Of a stretch of DNA of 64,000 nt, positions 32,504-40,670 are shown piece by piece. Where the stretch lies: positions 124,001 to 188,000 of the forward strand of contig NZ_NKYF01000001.1 in assembly GCF_002262885.1 (NCBI RefSeq), given 5' to 3'. This DNA is from Pseudonocardia sp. MH-G8. Its GTDB lineage: Bacteria > Actinomycetota > Actinomycetes > Mycobacteriales > Pseudonocardiaceae. Under the pieces are notes generated by a model that was not told where the DNA came from, made no database searches, and was given only the letters and a program-made list of their open reading frames with translations. The translations under genes were made by a program, and so were the position numbers. Position 1 is the stretch's first letter. Each line of letters opens with the position of its first letter.

Positions 32504-33488
32504 GGCACGGACCGACGGCCGCGCCGTGCCGGACCCGGCAGTGTCAGACGGGAGCGTGTTCGGGGGGAGCACCGTGCCCGAGGACACGCGTGCGGCGGCG
32601 GCTGTGGTCAGAGCGCGGATTCCCGGGCTCCCGGTGTGGACCGCCGCGCACGCCGAGCCGATCCGGGACGCCAAGAGGTCAGGCACCGGGCACTTCCCGC
32701 CCATCGTCCGGTCGCCGCGGGCGACGACGATCCGCATACCCGGACCCGGCGGGGAACTCGTGCTGCGCGAGATCGCGTCGGACTCACCCACGGGGGTCTA
32801 CCTGCACATCCACGGTGGTGGCTGGTTCATGGGCGGGGCCGACCTGCAGGACCACAAGCTCGAGGCGCTGGCCGACGACGCAGACCTCGCCTGCGTGAGC
32901 GTCGACTACCGCCTCGCGCCCGAGCACCCCTTCCCCGCCGCTCTCGAGGACTGCGTCGCCGCGGCGACCTGGCTGGCCGAGACCGCGCTGCGCAGGTGGG
33001 GCACCGACCGCCTCGTGATCGGCGGCGATTCCGCAGGGGCACACCTGGCCGCGCTGACGCTGCTGCGGATGCGCGACACGGCGGCCGCCCGCTTCACCTG
33101 CGCGCACCTGATCTTCGGGTTCTTCGACCTCGCGCTGACCCCGAGCGCCCGGCAGTTCGGCGGCGAGCGCAGCATCCCGCGCACCGCCGACCTGCACGGC
33201 TACGTCGACGCGTTCGTCGGCCCCGATCTCGACCGCCGGGCGCCCGGGGTCTCGCCGCTCTACGCCGACCTGTCGGGCCTCTGCCCCGCGACATTCGTCG
33301 TCGGCACCGAGGACGCGTTGCTCGACGACTCGCTGTTCATGCACATGCGGTGGCTGGCCGCGGGCAATCCGAGCGAACTACACGTCTACCCCGGCGCACC
33401 GCACAACTTCGTCGCGATGCCCTGCCGCGCTGCGATTGATGCGCACTCGCGGGCCGTGGCCTTCATCCGCCGCCACATCGGTGCCTGA
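32496..33488 (+). CDS. HSL-family alpha/beta hydrolase (esterase)
   Basis: A 330-residue esterase of the hormone-sensitive-lipase family. HGGGW (residues 106-110) forms the oxyanion hole, DYRLAPEHPFP is typical, and GDSAG (177-181) contains the nucleophile Ser179; the acid lies in VGTEDALLDDS and the His in GAPHNFVAM. The start overlaps the ligase stop by 8 bp, so expression is coupled. It could release the free acid that the ligase then activates. Confidence 0.88.
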   Translation: MSEARTDGRAVPDPAVSDGSVFGGSTVPEDTRAAAAVVRARIPGLPVWTAAHAEPIRDAKRSGTGHFPPIVRSPRATTIRIPGPGGELVLREIASDSPTGVYLHIHGGGWFMGGADLQDHKLEALADDADLACVSVDYRLAPEHPFPAALEDCVAAATWLAETALRRWGTDRLVIGGDSAGAHLAALTLLRMRDTAAARFTCAHLIFGFFDLALTPSARQFGGERSIPRTADLHGYVDAFVGPDLDRRAPGVSPLYADLSGLCPATFVVGTEDALLDDSLFMHMRWLAAGNPSELHVYPGAPHNFVAMPCRAAIDAHSRAVAFIRRHIGA

Positions 33489-33489
33489 G

Positions 33490-33650
33490 TCAGTCCGTGA
33501 TCAGGACGATTTTCCGGCGGTGCGCCCGGTCTCGCCGAGGGCATGTGCGCCGGAGGCCTCCGCGAGCGGGAAGGCCGCATCGACGTGGACGCGGAGCCTC
33601 CCCTGCTCGGCGAGCTCGACGATGGCGCGCATCGGCGTGTCCCCGCCGAC
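33490..33650 (-). pseudogene. 3' remnant of an MDR oxidoreductase gene
   Basis: The minus strand encodes MRAIVELAEQGRLRVHVDAA, then FPLAEASGAHALGETGRTAGK, the standard C-terminus of quinone-oxidoreductase-type MDR proteins. No 5' part is present. A single missing base after the GGAAAA run shifts the frame: one phase ends KSS-stop, the adjacent phase gives the expected IVLITD-stop. It lies in frame directly behind the stop of the MBL gene. It is a decayed fragment. Confidence 0.65.
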
Positions 33651-34565
33651 CTATCGACGCACGTTCCGTGCGGCGCGCACCTGAGGGGCTTCCACCCGCC
33701 AGGCGTCGCCGTCGGGCTCCAGGAAGACGCCGGTGGGACCGGAGAAATGCGATCCCAGCAGCAGGGTCCCGCGGTCCGACACCTGCTGCAGCAGTAGCCG
33801 TCGCGTGGCCGCGGCCCGTTCCCGATCCCAGCAGAAGTTGTCCCCGACGTGCGGGATCGCCACCTGCACGGGGTGGTGCAGGGCATCGCCGGTGATCACC
33901 GCCTCCTGGCCGTCGGACGAGATGACAACCGCGCAGTGCCCAGGTGTGTGCCCGGATGCCGCCTCGAGACGCACCCCTTCGACGACGACGTGCCCCGGGT
34001 CGACGAACCGGGCGAGACCGGCGTCGACGACGGGTTGCACGGAGTCGGCAAGCACGGCAGGGGCGTCACCGCGCTCGTCGGCCAGCAGGTTCTCGTACTC
34101 GGCGTGAGTGAACAGGTACTGCGCCCGGGGGAAGGTGGGCGTCCACACCCCGTCGACCAGCATGGTGTTCCAGCCGCAGTGGTCGGCGTGCAGGTGCGTG
34201 CAGACGACGTAGTCCACGCTCTCCCGCGGACAACCGGCCGCCTCCAGCCGCTCCAGGAAGGGCCCGTCGAGCATGTGGAGCGCTTCGTAGCCGCGCTGCT
34301 TGTCGTTGCCGATGCACGGGTCCACCAGGATTCGCACACCCCGGATCTGCACGACGAACGCCTGGAAATTCAGCAGAATATCGCCGTTCTCGTCGGCGAA
34401 GTCCGGGACCAACCACTCACGGTATGCGAGGACGTCCGCCCGGTCGGCTTGGATGAACCTCGCCGGATCCGCTCGAACGGGCGGCATCTCGAGCACGCGG
34501 GTGATCTGCGCGGCGCCGATCGACCAGCGGTGGAAGGATTCCATTTCCGTTGCCTCCGAGGGCAT
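33651..34565 (-). CDS. MBL-fold metallo-hydrolase
   Basis: A 304-residue metallo-beta-lactamase-fold hydrolase. The zinc motif THLHADHCGW (residues 123-132) is followed by the His in GHTPGHCAV and the Asp in ITGDALHHPVQ. ATG 34565 has a perfect AGGAGG site. It lies 8 bp behind the carboxymuconolactone-decarboxylase-like gene and is probably co-transcribed from the 29-bp promoter at 35.25 kb. It may hydrolyse a lactone or thioester intermediate, by analogy with quorum-lactonase and glyoxalase II types. Confidence 0.85.
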   Translation of the reverse strand: MPSEATEMESFHRWSIGAAQITRVLEMPPVRADPARFIQADRADVLAYREWLVPDFADENGDILLNFQAFVVQIRGVRILVDPCIGNDKQRGYEALHMLDGPFLERLEAAGCPRESVDYVVCTHLHADHCGWNTMLVDGVWTPTFPRAQYLFTHAEYENLLADERGDAPAVLADSVQPVVDAGLARFVDPGHVVVEGVRLEAASGHTPGHCAVVISSDGQEAVITGDALHHPVQVAIPHVGDNFCWDRERAAATRRLLLQQVSDRGTLLLGSHFSGPTGVFLEPDGDAWRVEAPQVRAARNVRR

Positions 34566-34573
34566 GATTCCTC

Positions 34574-35158
34574 CTAGGACCGGCCGGCCCGCATCGCCGC
34601 GTCGGCCGCACCCGGCTCCAGCGGCGTGCGGGTGGCCAATGTGATCCGATTCATCGTCATGTAATAGCCGATCGCGAGGATCGCCTCGACGATCTCCTGT
34701 GCCGTGAGATGGCACGCGACGCGCTCGAGGACCTGGTCCTCGACCGGGCCACCGCGGATCACCTGCCTCCCGAAGGCCAGCAGGGCGCGGTCGGACTCGT
34801 CGAACTCCCCGGAGCACAGCTGAAGCGTCTCGACGGCCGCCACCATAGCGGGGGTGGCGCCGAGGCCTTCGGCGATCCGGCGGTGCTGCGACCACACGTA
34901 CTGGGCGCCGTCCATCCGGGCCGCGAGCAGGATCAGCAGCTCGCGCCGCAGAGGTGGGAGTGACTGCGCCGTCATGACGGCGCGCCCGAGGCCGAGCTGC
35001 GGGAGCACGCACGTTTCCGCGTGCGCCATCATGGCGATGATGTGCAGCCGCGCGGGCGCGGCGCGCAGCGCGTCGCCCACCGGCCCAGGCATCGTCTCGA
35101 CGTCGACCGGCGGCAGCCCGCCCTCGGCGGTGATCTCGGCCGGGATTTCGGCAGCCAT
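34574..35158 (-). CDS. Carboxymuconolactone decarboxylase-family protein
   Basis: A 194-residue CMD/AhpD-fold protein. The core LRRELLILLAARMDGAQYVWSQHRRIAEGLG is the family signature; there is no CxxC, so it is not a peroxidase-type AhpD. The start is ATG 35158 with GGAAAGG upstream. First gene after the 29-bp element on this strand, followed by the MBL hydrolase. In aromatic pathways this family removes CO2 from a muconolactone-type intermediate; here the exact substrate is unknown. Confidence 0.82.
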   Translation of the reverse strand: MAAEIPAEITAEGGLPPVDVETMPGPVGDALRAAPARLHIIAMMAHAETCVLPQLGLGRAVMTAQSLPPLRRELLILLAARMDGAQYVWSQHRRIAEGLGATPAMVAAVETLQLCSGEFDESDRALLAFGRQVIRGGPVEDQVLERVACHLTAQEIVEAILAIGYYMTMNRITLATRTPLEPGAADAAMRAGRS

Positions 35159-35252
35159 ACGAGGTCCTTTCCGGTGGACGCACCGCCGGGGCGACGGGTT
35201 CTGCGCTCCTCGGCGAGGCTCGACCGTAACCGGCCGTGGGCGATCGCGACCA

Positions 35253-35281
35253 ATACCTGCTGCTTATCGCAGCCATGCCGG
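35253..35281. promoter_or_regulatory. 29-bp conserved element, copy 2
   Basis: The reverse complement of 26972-27000, identical over 29 bp including the palindromic core (GCTGCTTATCGCAGC on this strand, 35259-35273). It lies in the 230-bp divergent gap between the CMD gene (35158) and the MFS gene (35389), about 95 bp from one start and 108 bp from the other. The spacing resembles copy 1. Confidence 0.75.
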
Positions 35282-35388
35282 CATCGATGCTTGTTGCGGA
35301 CAAGGATCCGTGGTTGACTTTCTCACGCTGATTCGGCGTGACACTTTCTTTCTGCGATGAAAGCGCCGAGGACCGAAGGAGTTCCTTG

Positions 35389-36789
35389 ATGGAAAACACC
35401 GGGACCGCACCTGCGGATCGGCGGCGACAACAGCGCCGTGTCGTGCTCGCCACGGGCGTCGGCACGACGATCGAATGGTTCGACTTCTTCATCTACGCCC
35501 AGGCCGCCGCACTCGTCTTCGGCCCGGTCTTCTTCGCAGCGCTGGGCCCGTCGGCGGGATTGCTGGTGTCGTTGGCGACGATCGGGATCAGCTTCCTGTT
35601 CCGGCCGCTGGGCGCCGTGATCGCCGGTCACTACGGCGACAAGGTGGGCCGACGGCAGGTGCTGGTGGTCAGCCTGTTCCTGATGGGCGGCGCGACGACG
35701 CTCATCGGAATCCTCCCCACTCCGGCGGCGATCGGCGTCGCCGCCCCCGCACTGCTCCTGCTGCTACGCATCGTGCAAGGATTGTCCGCCGGTGCCGAAT
35801 GGGGCGGAGCCGCGCTCATGGCCGTCGAATCGGCACCCGCCGACCGCCGGGCACGCTATGGATCCGCACCGCAGCAAGGCGCCCCGCTCGGGCTGATCCT
35901 CGCCACCGGATGCTTCGCATTGATGACGGTCGTGGCGCCCGACGACGAGGCGTTCCTGAGCTGGGGATGGCGGGTTCCGTTCCTGTTCAGCGCCGTGTTG
36001 GTCTTCGTCGGCTACTTCATCCGCCGTCGCGTCGAGGAGTCCCCGACCTTCGTCGAGATGTCCCGTGGAGGCCAGGTGCGCAAGGCGCCGGTCGGAGTGC
36101 TGTTCCGCACCCGACCTGCGCTGGTCATCGTGGCTGCGCTCGCGTTCGCAGCCAACAGCGCCGCGTCGTACATCGTGGCGGGCGGCTTCCTGCAGAACTA
36201 CCTGACCTCCCCCGGACACCCCGGACAGCTCTCCAGGACCACCGTGCTGCTGGTGGTGACGCTGTCAGGGCTGTCGTGGCTCGTCGTGCTGCACTTCGCA
36301 GCCGTGGTCTCCGACCGGATCGGGCGCCGGACCACCTTCGTGATCGGCTGGATCGCCCTGGCCGCCACGACGTTCCCGCTGCTGCTCGCGATGGACAGCG
36401 GCAGCGTCGTCGTGCTCTTCGTGGGCGTCACGGCGTACATGTGGGCCGTAATGATCAACTCGGGGCCGCTGGCCGCCTACCTGGCCGAGCAGTTCCCGGC
36501 CGAGATCCGCTACTCCGGAGTCGCCCTCGCGTACGCCTTCGGCTCGATCTTCGGCGGCGCCTTCGCACCGATGATCGCCACCGCCCTCTACACCGGGACC
36601 GGCTCGCTGTACTCGGTCGGGTGGTACGTCGTCGGCATCGTCGCCGTGAGCCTCACCTGCACCCTGCTGCTGCGCGACCGCTCGGGCGTCGACCTCGGTC
36701 CGGGGTCCCGGGCGTACGACGGGTCCTCGTTCGTCTTCGGACGCCGCGCGGGCCACGCCGAGCACGACCGGTCGACGGTGGCGTCGTGA
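35389..36789 (+). CDS. MFS importer of the MHS type
   Basis: A 466-residue 12-segment permease with GVGTTIEWFDFFIYAQAAAL at the N-terminus and GHYGDKVGRRQVLV in the 2-3 loop, as in benzoate/shikimate/alpha-ketoglutarate-type symporters. ATG 35389 follows GAAGGAG. Its stop overlaps the start of the first MaoC protein (GTGA). A second importer of the same class is in the other regulon (15648), so the two catabolic units may take up different acids. Confidence 0.88.
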   Translation: MENTGTAPADRRRQQRRVVLATGVGTTIEWFDFFIYAQAAALVFGPVFFAALGPSAGLLVSLATIGISFLFRPLGAVIAGHYGDKVGRRQVLVVSLFLMGGATTLIGILPTPAAIGVAAPALLLLLRIVQGLSAGAEWGGAALMAVESAPADRRARYGSAPQQGAPLGLILATGCFALMTVVAPDDEAFLSWGWRVPFLFSAVLVFVGYFIRRRVEESPTFVEMSRGGQVRKAPVGVLFRTRPALVIVAALAFAANSAASYIVAGGFLQNYLTSPGHPGQLSRTTVLLVVTLSGLSWLVVLHFAAVVSDRIGRRTTFVIGWIALAATTFPLLLAMDSGSVVVLFVGVTAYMWAVMINSGPLAAYLAEQFPAEIRYSGVALAYAFGSIFGGAFAPMIATALYTGTGSLYSVGWYVVGIVAVSLTCTLLLRDRSGVDLGPGSRAYDGSSFVFGRRAGHAEHDRSTVAS

Positions 36790-37292
36790 GCGGCGACGGC
36801 GCCGCGGCGACGGCACGGCCCCGGGGCATCTTCCGGCGGGAGACGAAGGGTTTCTCGGCCGCACCGGTGACCGTCCGGGTCGAACGCGGGCGGGTCCTGA
36901 GCTTCGCCCGGCTGCTCGGCGAGACGGATCCCGTCTGCACGGACGTCGCCGCGGCCCGCGCAAAGGGCCATCCGGACGTAGTCGCTCCGCCGTCGTTCCC
37001 CATGGTGGTCGAGATGCTGGCGCACGAGGAGCGCAGCAGACAGGGCGTGCCGAACCCGACGGAAGTGATCGGCTGCGACTTCCGCCGCCTGCTCCACGGG
37101 GAGCAGCACCACACCTACGAGGGCCCCGTCTACGCGGGGGACGAGGTGTCGGTCGGCACCACGGTCGTGGACTTCTACGACAAGCGCGGGGGCCTCTTGG
37201 AGTTCGTCGTCCTGGAATCGACCATCCACCACGACGACCGCGGAGTGCTCGTCCGTGCCAGGCGGACCCTTCTACACCGGCTGGACCGGTGA
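36786..37292 (+). CDS. MaoC-family dehydratase subunit, N-terminal type (FAS1_DH-like)
   Basis: A 168-residue hot-dog-fold protein of the type usually called MaoC N-terminal dehydratase (VVAPPSFPMVVEML, LLHGEQHHTYEGPVYAGDEV). It lacks the hydratase D-x4-H motif, which resides in its partner. It starts with GTG overlapping the MFS stop and ends overlapping the next GTG, so transporter and both MaoC parts are co-translated. Such pairs form heteromeric enoyl-CoA hydratases acting on bulky side chains, as in steroid degradation. Confidence 0.82.
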   Translation: MSGDGAAATARPRGIFRRETKGFSAAPVTVRVERGRVLSFARLLGETDPVCTDVAAARAKGHPDVVAPPSFPMVVEMLAHEERSRQGVPNPTEVIGCDFRRLLHGEQHHTYEGPVYAGDEVSVGTTVVDFYDKRGGLLEFVVLESTIHHDDRGVLVRARRTLLHRLDR

Positions 37293-37714
37293 GTGAGCCC
37301 GCGCCCGGCACCGTGCTGCCGGCCCTGACCTTCGGACCGTTCTCACGCACCCTGCTGGCGCTCTACGCCGGCGTCTCGGGTGACCACGACCCGGTCCACA
37401 TCGACATCGACTTCGCAAGGGAGGCAGGGCTGCCCGACGTGTTCGCCCACGGGATGCTCTCCTTCGGCGTGCTGTCCCGCGTGGTCACCCGGTGGTCCGG
37501 GATGGCGTGCCTGCGCTCCTTCCGGGCACGTTTCGTCTCGATCACGCACGTCCACGACCTGATCACCTGCCGCGGCACGGTGACCGAGTACCTGGACGAG
37601 GCCGGAGAGCGGAGGGCCAGGATCGACCTGGTCGTGACCGCACAGGACGGCCGTACGACGCTCACCGGCGAGGCCGTCGTCGCCGTCGACGGGTTCCGGG
37701 ACCCGCCGGCATGA
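37289..37714 (+). CDS. MaoC-family (R)-specific enoyl-CoA hydratase subunit
   Basis: A 141-residue hot-dog protein with the catalytic hydratase-2 motif AGVSGDHDPVHIDIDFA (Asp32 and His37) and FAHGMLSFGVLS. It begins at GTG 37289 overlapping the stop of the partner subunit. Together they would hydrate an enoyl-CoA. The two-gene arrangement of a non-catalytic plus a catalytic hot-dog protein matches heterotetrameric actinobacterial hydratases for large CoA substrates. Confidence 0.85.
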   Translation: MSEPAPGTVLPALTFGPFSRTLLALYAGVSGDHDPVHIDIDFAREAGLPDVFAHGMLSFGVLSRVVTRWSGMACLRSFRARFVSITHVHDLITCRGTVTEYLDEAGERRARIDLVVTAQDGRTTLTGEAVVAVDGFRDPPA

Positions 37715-37964
37715 GGGCGTTGCGCCCCGGCAGGCCCTGCGTAGCTCGGCGAGCGGGGCGAGGATGCGTCGACAAGGACGTCACCCATGTCGTGCTCGGC
37801 GGCCACCGCGACGCGCGGTGAGAGCTCCCGCAGGGGCTGCGGCCCGCTTCGACCGAACTGCGCCGCCACCTCCGTGATCGGACGTGGCGCAGATCGACAG
37901 CGAGCCCGAGGCCGACGGTGGGGCCCGCCGCCGGGATCGCCCCGGTGCCGACGAGCACGGCGCC
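37715..37964. other. Gap with no confident gene, possibly decayed coding sequence
   Basis: Between the MaoC stop and the convergent membrane operon there are 250 bp. On the minus strand protein-like pieces (VLVGTGAIPAAGPTVGLGLA; EVAAQFGRSGPQPLRELSPR) occur in different frames, as in an eroded gene, but I cannot name a family. No clear terminator was seen. Confidence 0.35.
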
Positions 37965-38843
37965 CTACTCCAAGCCGCGCAGCTTCCCCGACAGCGTCTT
38001 GGCGCGGGCGGTGAAGTCCTCGTAGTCGCCACGACCCTCACGGTCGGCGCTCGTGATCTCGTCGAGCAGCGTGGAGTAGGTGACGGCGAGGCGGGCGTGT
38101 TGTGCGGCGCGCCGGTGTCCGGGCAGCCCGTCGATGTCGATGATCTGTCGCGCGACCAGCGCCATCTCGGCGCTCAGCACGGCGCGGCTGTCGTCGGACT
38201 CCTCGCGGTGGATGCTGCGCACCGCCGCCCGGCCGCCTGCCCGTTGCGCCACGAGGAACAACGCGAGTGCGCCGCCGACGACCGCGGTGATCGCGGCGGC
38301 CGCGATCAGGTATCGCGGCAGGGACGGGCTGAAGGTGCGGGCGTCGGGAGGCAGGACATCGAGATCGACCAGCTGGTCGTAGTTGATGACGACGACCTTC
38401 AGCGCGTCCAGCGGCCGGTCGACGAACCCGTCGAGCCCGGAGCCGATCCTGGTCTCGGCGACCGCCCGGCCGCCGAAGCCCTCCTCGTCGATCTCCCCGC
38501 CTGCGAGGAAGCCGCAGCCGTAGGTGTCGAACTCGTCGTCCTCGCGGGCCATCGCCAGCACCAGGGTGCCCGCCGCCGCGTTGCCCAGCCCGTCGCACGC
38601 CGCGCTCAGGTCGGCACCGGACTCCAACATGAGGACGACGAGCCGCCGGTTGCCGATGATCTGCTCGGCGGCCGCGGTGTCGAGTTCGATCCCCGGCGCG
38701 ACGTAGATCGACGTCGTGCGCACCGTCTGCGCGGCGGGGCCCTCGAACGGGCCTGCGGTCCACAGCGCCCAGATCGCCAGCAGCAGGCAGGCCACGATGC
38801 CGAGTCCGAACCAGGTCCCCAGTTGCAGCATGATCCGTTTCAC
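37965..38843 (-). CDS. Two-pass membrane protein of unknown function (operon gene 3 of 3)
   Basis: A 292-residue protein I do not recognise. A hydrophobic segment at residues ~10-29, an outside domain of ~145 residues with two cysteines (83 and 110) that could form a disulfide, a second segment at ~178-199, then a ~90-residue cytoplasmic helical tail. The start GTG 38843 overlaps the upstream stop (GTGA). The topology mirrors that of the gene before it, so the two may assemble into a membrane complex. Confidence 0.72.
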   Translation of the reverse strand: MKRIMLQLGTWFGLGIVACLLLAIWALWTAGPFEGPAAQTVRTTSIYVAPGIELDTAAAEQIIGNRRLVVLMLESGADLSAACDGLGNAAAGTLVLAMAREDDEFDTYGCGFLAGGEIDEEGFGGRAVAETRIGSGLDGFVDRPLDALKVVVINYDQLVDLDVLPPDARTFSPSLPRYLIAAAAITAVVGGALALFLVAQRAGGRAAVRSIHREESDDSRAVLSAEMALVARQIIDIDGLPGHRRAAQHARLAVTYSTLLDEITSADREGRGDYEDFTARAKTLSGKLRGLE

Positions 38844-40249
38844 GCCCGCTGCCTCCGGAGGTAGTCGGCGGGCCGGTAGCCCTGGAACGGGACGGCCCGG
38901 CCGATCCGGTCGAGTTCCGCGTCGGCGGCGTCGAGCAACCTGTGGACGTGCCTGTCGGGCAGTGCCTTCGCGACGGCGTCGCGTGCGGCCTGCAGGTGGA
39001 CGATCGCGCGGGCGAGCGCCGGGTCCTCGGCCCGATCGGTGAGCCCGGAGACCTCGACGGCCAGCGCGCTCAGCCCGCCCAGCCGGGCTGCCGTGCCCAG
39101 CGTTCTGCCCGCGTTGCGGCGCAGCAGGGGCCGGGCGGATAGCGCGAGCAGGAGTGCCGCGCAGCCCGCGAAGATCCAGGGGAGGGCGGGCAGCGTGACG
39201 GAGAGCGGGTCGAACGGCGTGTAGGGCAGCGGCCGGTCGAACAGCCCCGCGTAGCGGACGTCGGCGATCTGCCCCAGGTACAGGCGCAGCACGTTGTCCT
39301 GGGGGTAGTGGCCCCTGCCGAGTACGCCTCCGAACTGCGAGTAGTACCCGGCCGCGGCGACATCGGCGAATTCGGCGGCGTGCGGGCCGTGGTACTCGAT
39401 CCACGAGCCGTACAGGACGACGATCGGTGTCCCCGGGAACAGCCGCGTGAGCGCGGGGCCGTAGTCGGGCACCTGCTCCCCGACCGGCTGGACGGGGAAC
39501 GCGGCGTACATCGCGGGTACACCCCCGAACGCCTCGGCCGAGGCGTCGGCCGGCACGTCGGTCAGCGACGCCCCGGGCGCGACGAACCGGCCGGTGGCGC
39601 GCAACGGCGTCGCGACGACCTCGAGTTCGGCAGCGGTGGGTTCCCGCCGCTCGTCCGCGGGTCCTTCGATCGGCTCGTCGCCCGACCCGGCCAGCTCGTT
39701 GATCAGCGTGACCAGCGGCACGGTGACGTCGTTGCGGCCGAACTGCGCCCGCCACTCGTCGAGCGTGCTCGCGGCAACCTCGTAGATGCTGCCCGACACC
39801 CGGGTTCCGTCGATCGTGAAGACGATCGGTTCCTCGTCGTCCTCGATTCCGCGGTCCTCGAACGCAAGGCCGACTTCGGAGTCGACTTCTGCGAGCGCCA
39901 CCCGCTGCTCCTTGGTGAGCCCGGGCGGGGTGGCGATGATCCGGACGTCGTGGCCCTCGGCCGCCTGCCGCACCCGCTCCGCGTCCCACGCGGCGATGGC
40001 GCCGGGCAGCCGGACGACCGGCTCCGCGTCCAGCATCGCCGCCATCTCCGCGGCCGACGGCAGGCTGACCGTCGGCACTTCGGGCGGCGTGTTCTCGGGT
40101 TGCTCGGACGAGGCGGGGGATCCGTAGGTGACATCCGCACCCCGGCCCTGGGCGTCGACGAAGAAGACGACGCAGACGATCGCGACGCCGGCGAGCACGA
40201 AGCGCACGAACTGGGTGATCAGCGACCTGCGGAACACGCGGTCATTCAC
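38840..40249 (-). CDS. Two-pass membrane protein with large extracytoplasmic domain (operon gene 2 of 3)
   Basis: A 469-residue protein of unknown function. Membrane segments at ~13-31 and ~357-372 enclose an acidic external domain of about 320 residues, which contains VRIIATPPGLTKEQRVALAE and later VQPVGEQVPDYGPALTRLFP. A cytoplasmic tail of about 95 residues is helical (HLQAARDAVAKALPD). GTG 40249 overlaps the stop of the small upstream gene by 8 bp. Strict overlap of all three genes suggests equimolar products. Confidence 0.75.
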   Translation of the reverse strand: MNDRVFRRSLITQFVRFVLAGVAIVCVVFFVDAQGRGADVTYGSPASSEQPENTPPEVPTVSLPSAAEMAAMLDAEPVVRLPGAIAAWDAERVRQAAEGHDVRIIATPPGLTKEQRVALAEVDSEVGLAFEDRGIEDDEEPIVFTIDGTRVSGSIYEVAASTLDEWRAQFGRNDVTVPLVTLINELAGSGDEPIEGPADERREPTAAELEVVATPLRATGRFVAPGASLTDVPADASAEAFGGVPAMYAAFPVQPVGEQVPDYGPALTRLFPGTPIVVLYGSWIEYHGPHAAEFADVAAAGYYSQFGGVLGRGHYPQDNVLRLYLGQIADVRYAGLFDRPLPYTPFDPLSVTLPALPWIFAGCAALLLALSARPLLRRNAGRTLGTAARLGGLSALAVEVSGLTDRAEDPALARAIVHLQAARDAVAKALPDRHVHRLLDAADAELDRIGRAVPFQGYRPADYLRRQRA

Positions 40250-40553
40250 CGGCGGCCCTCCGCCACAGCCGGTCGGCCCGCCTGGCGTGTTCGGTCGCGG
40301 TCCGCGCCGCACGGGCGCCGCCACCGTTGGCGGCGATCGCCTCCGCCCTGGCCAGCGCCTCCTCGGCCGCAGCCGGCGGATCGGCGCACGCGTCGCGGCT
40401 CACCGCCGCACTCTCGATCGCCGCCCGCGCGGTCGACCACGCGACCTCCCGGCCGGACGCCCGGGCCCGCAGCCTCGGCACCAGCGCGACGCCGAACCCG
40501 GCGGCGAGGATCACGACGCCCCCGACCGCCCAGATCAGCCACGACGACAACAC
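40242..40553 (-). CDS. Small single-pass membrane protein with coiled-coil tail (operon gene 1 of 3)
   Basis: A 103-residue protein: membrane helix at residues ~4-24 (WLIWAVGGVVILAAGFGVAL), then an alanine/arginine-rich segment (AAAEEALARAEAIAANGGG) likely to be a helical coil in the cytosol. GTG 40553 start, with GTGGAG upstream. It overlaps the large membrane protein gene by 8 bp. Together the three genes look like a dedicated membrane assembly of unknown purpose. Confidence 0.65.
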   Translation of the reverse strand: MLSSWLIWAVGGVVILAAGFGVALVPRLRARASGREVAWSTARAAIESAAVSRDACADPPAAAEEALARAEAIAANGGGARAARTATEHARRADRLWRRAAGE

Positions 40554-40599
40554 GACGGCTCCACGATCACGCCGCCGAATCGTAGACAGGCCGGATCGC

Positions 40600-40616
40600 C
40601 TGCCCGCGGCGGGCAG
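40600..40616 (-). terminator. GC-rich stem-loop between Gfo/Idh gene and membrane operon
   Basis: CTGCCC-GCGGC-GGGCAG forms a perfect 6-bp stem with a 5-nt loop in the 117-bp gap. It may end transcription of the sulfatase operon before the unrelated membrane genes; no T-run follows. Confidence 0.35.
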
Positions 40617-40670
40617 CGTGGTTCAGCCGCCGACCCCGGCTGCGGGAGCAGGCGTGGGGCCGACAACTCC

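Noticed and set aside
37965..39989. A 674-codon reading of the third membrane gene extending into the second.
   Set aside because: The extension is arginine-rich out-of-frame translation of the 469-residue gene; the GTGA overlap at 38840-38843 gives the natural start.
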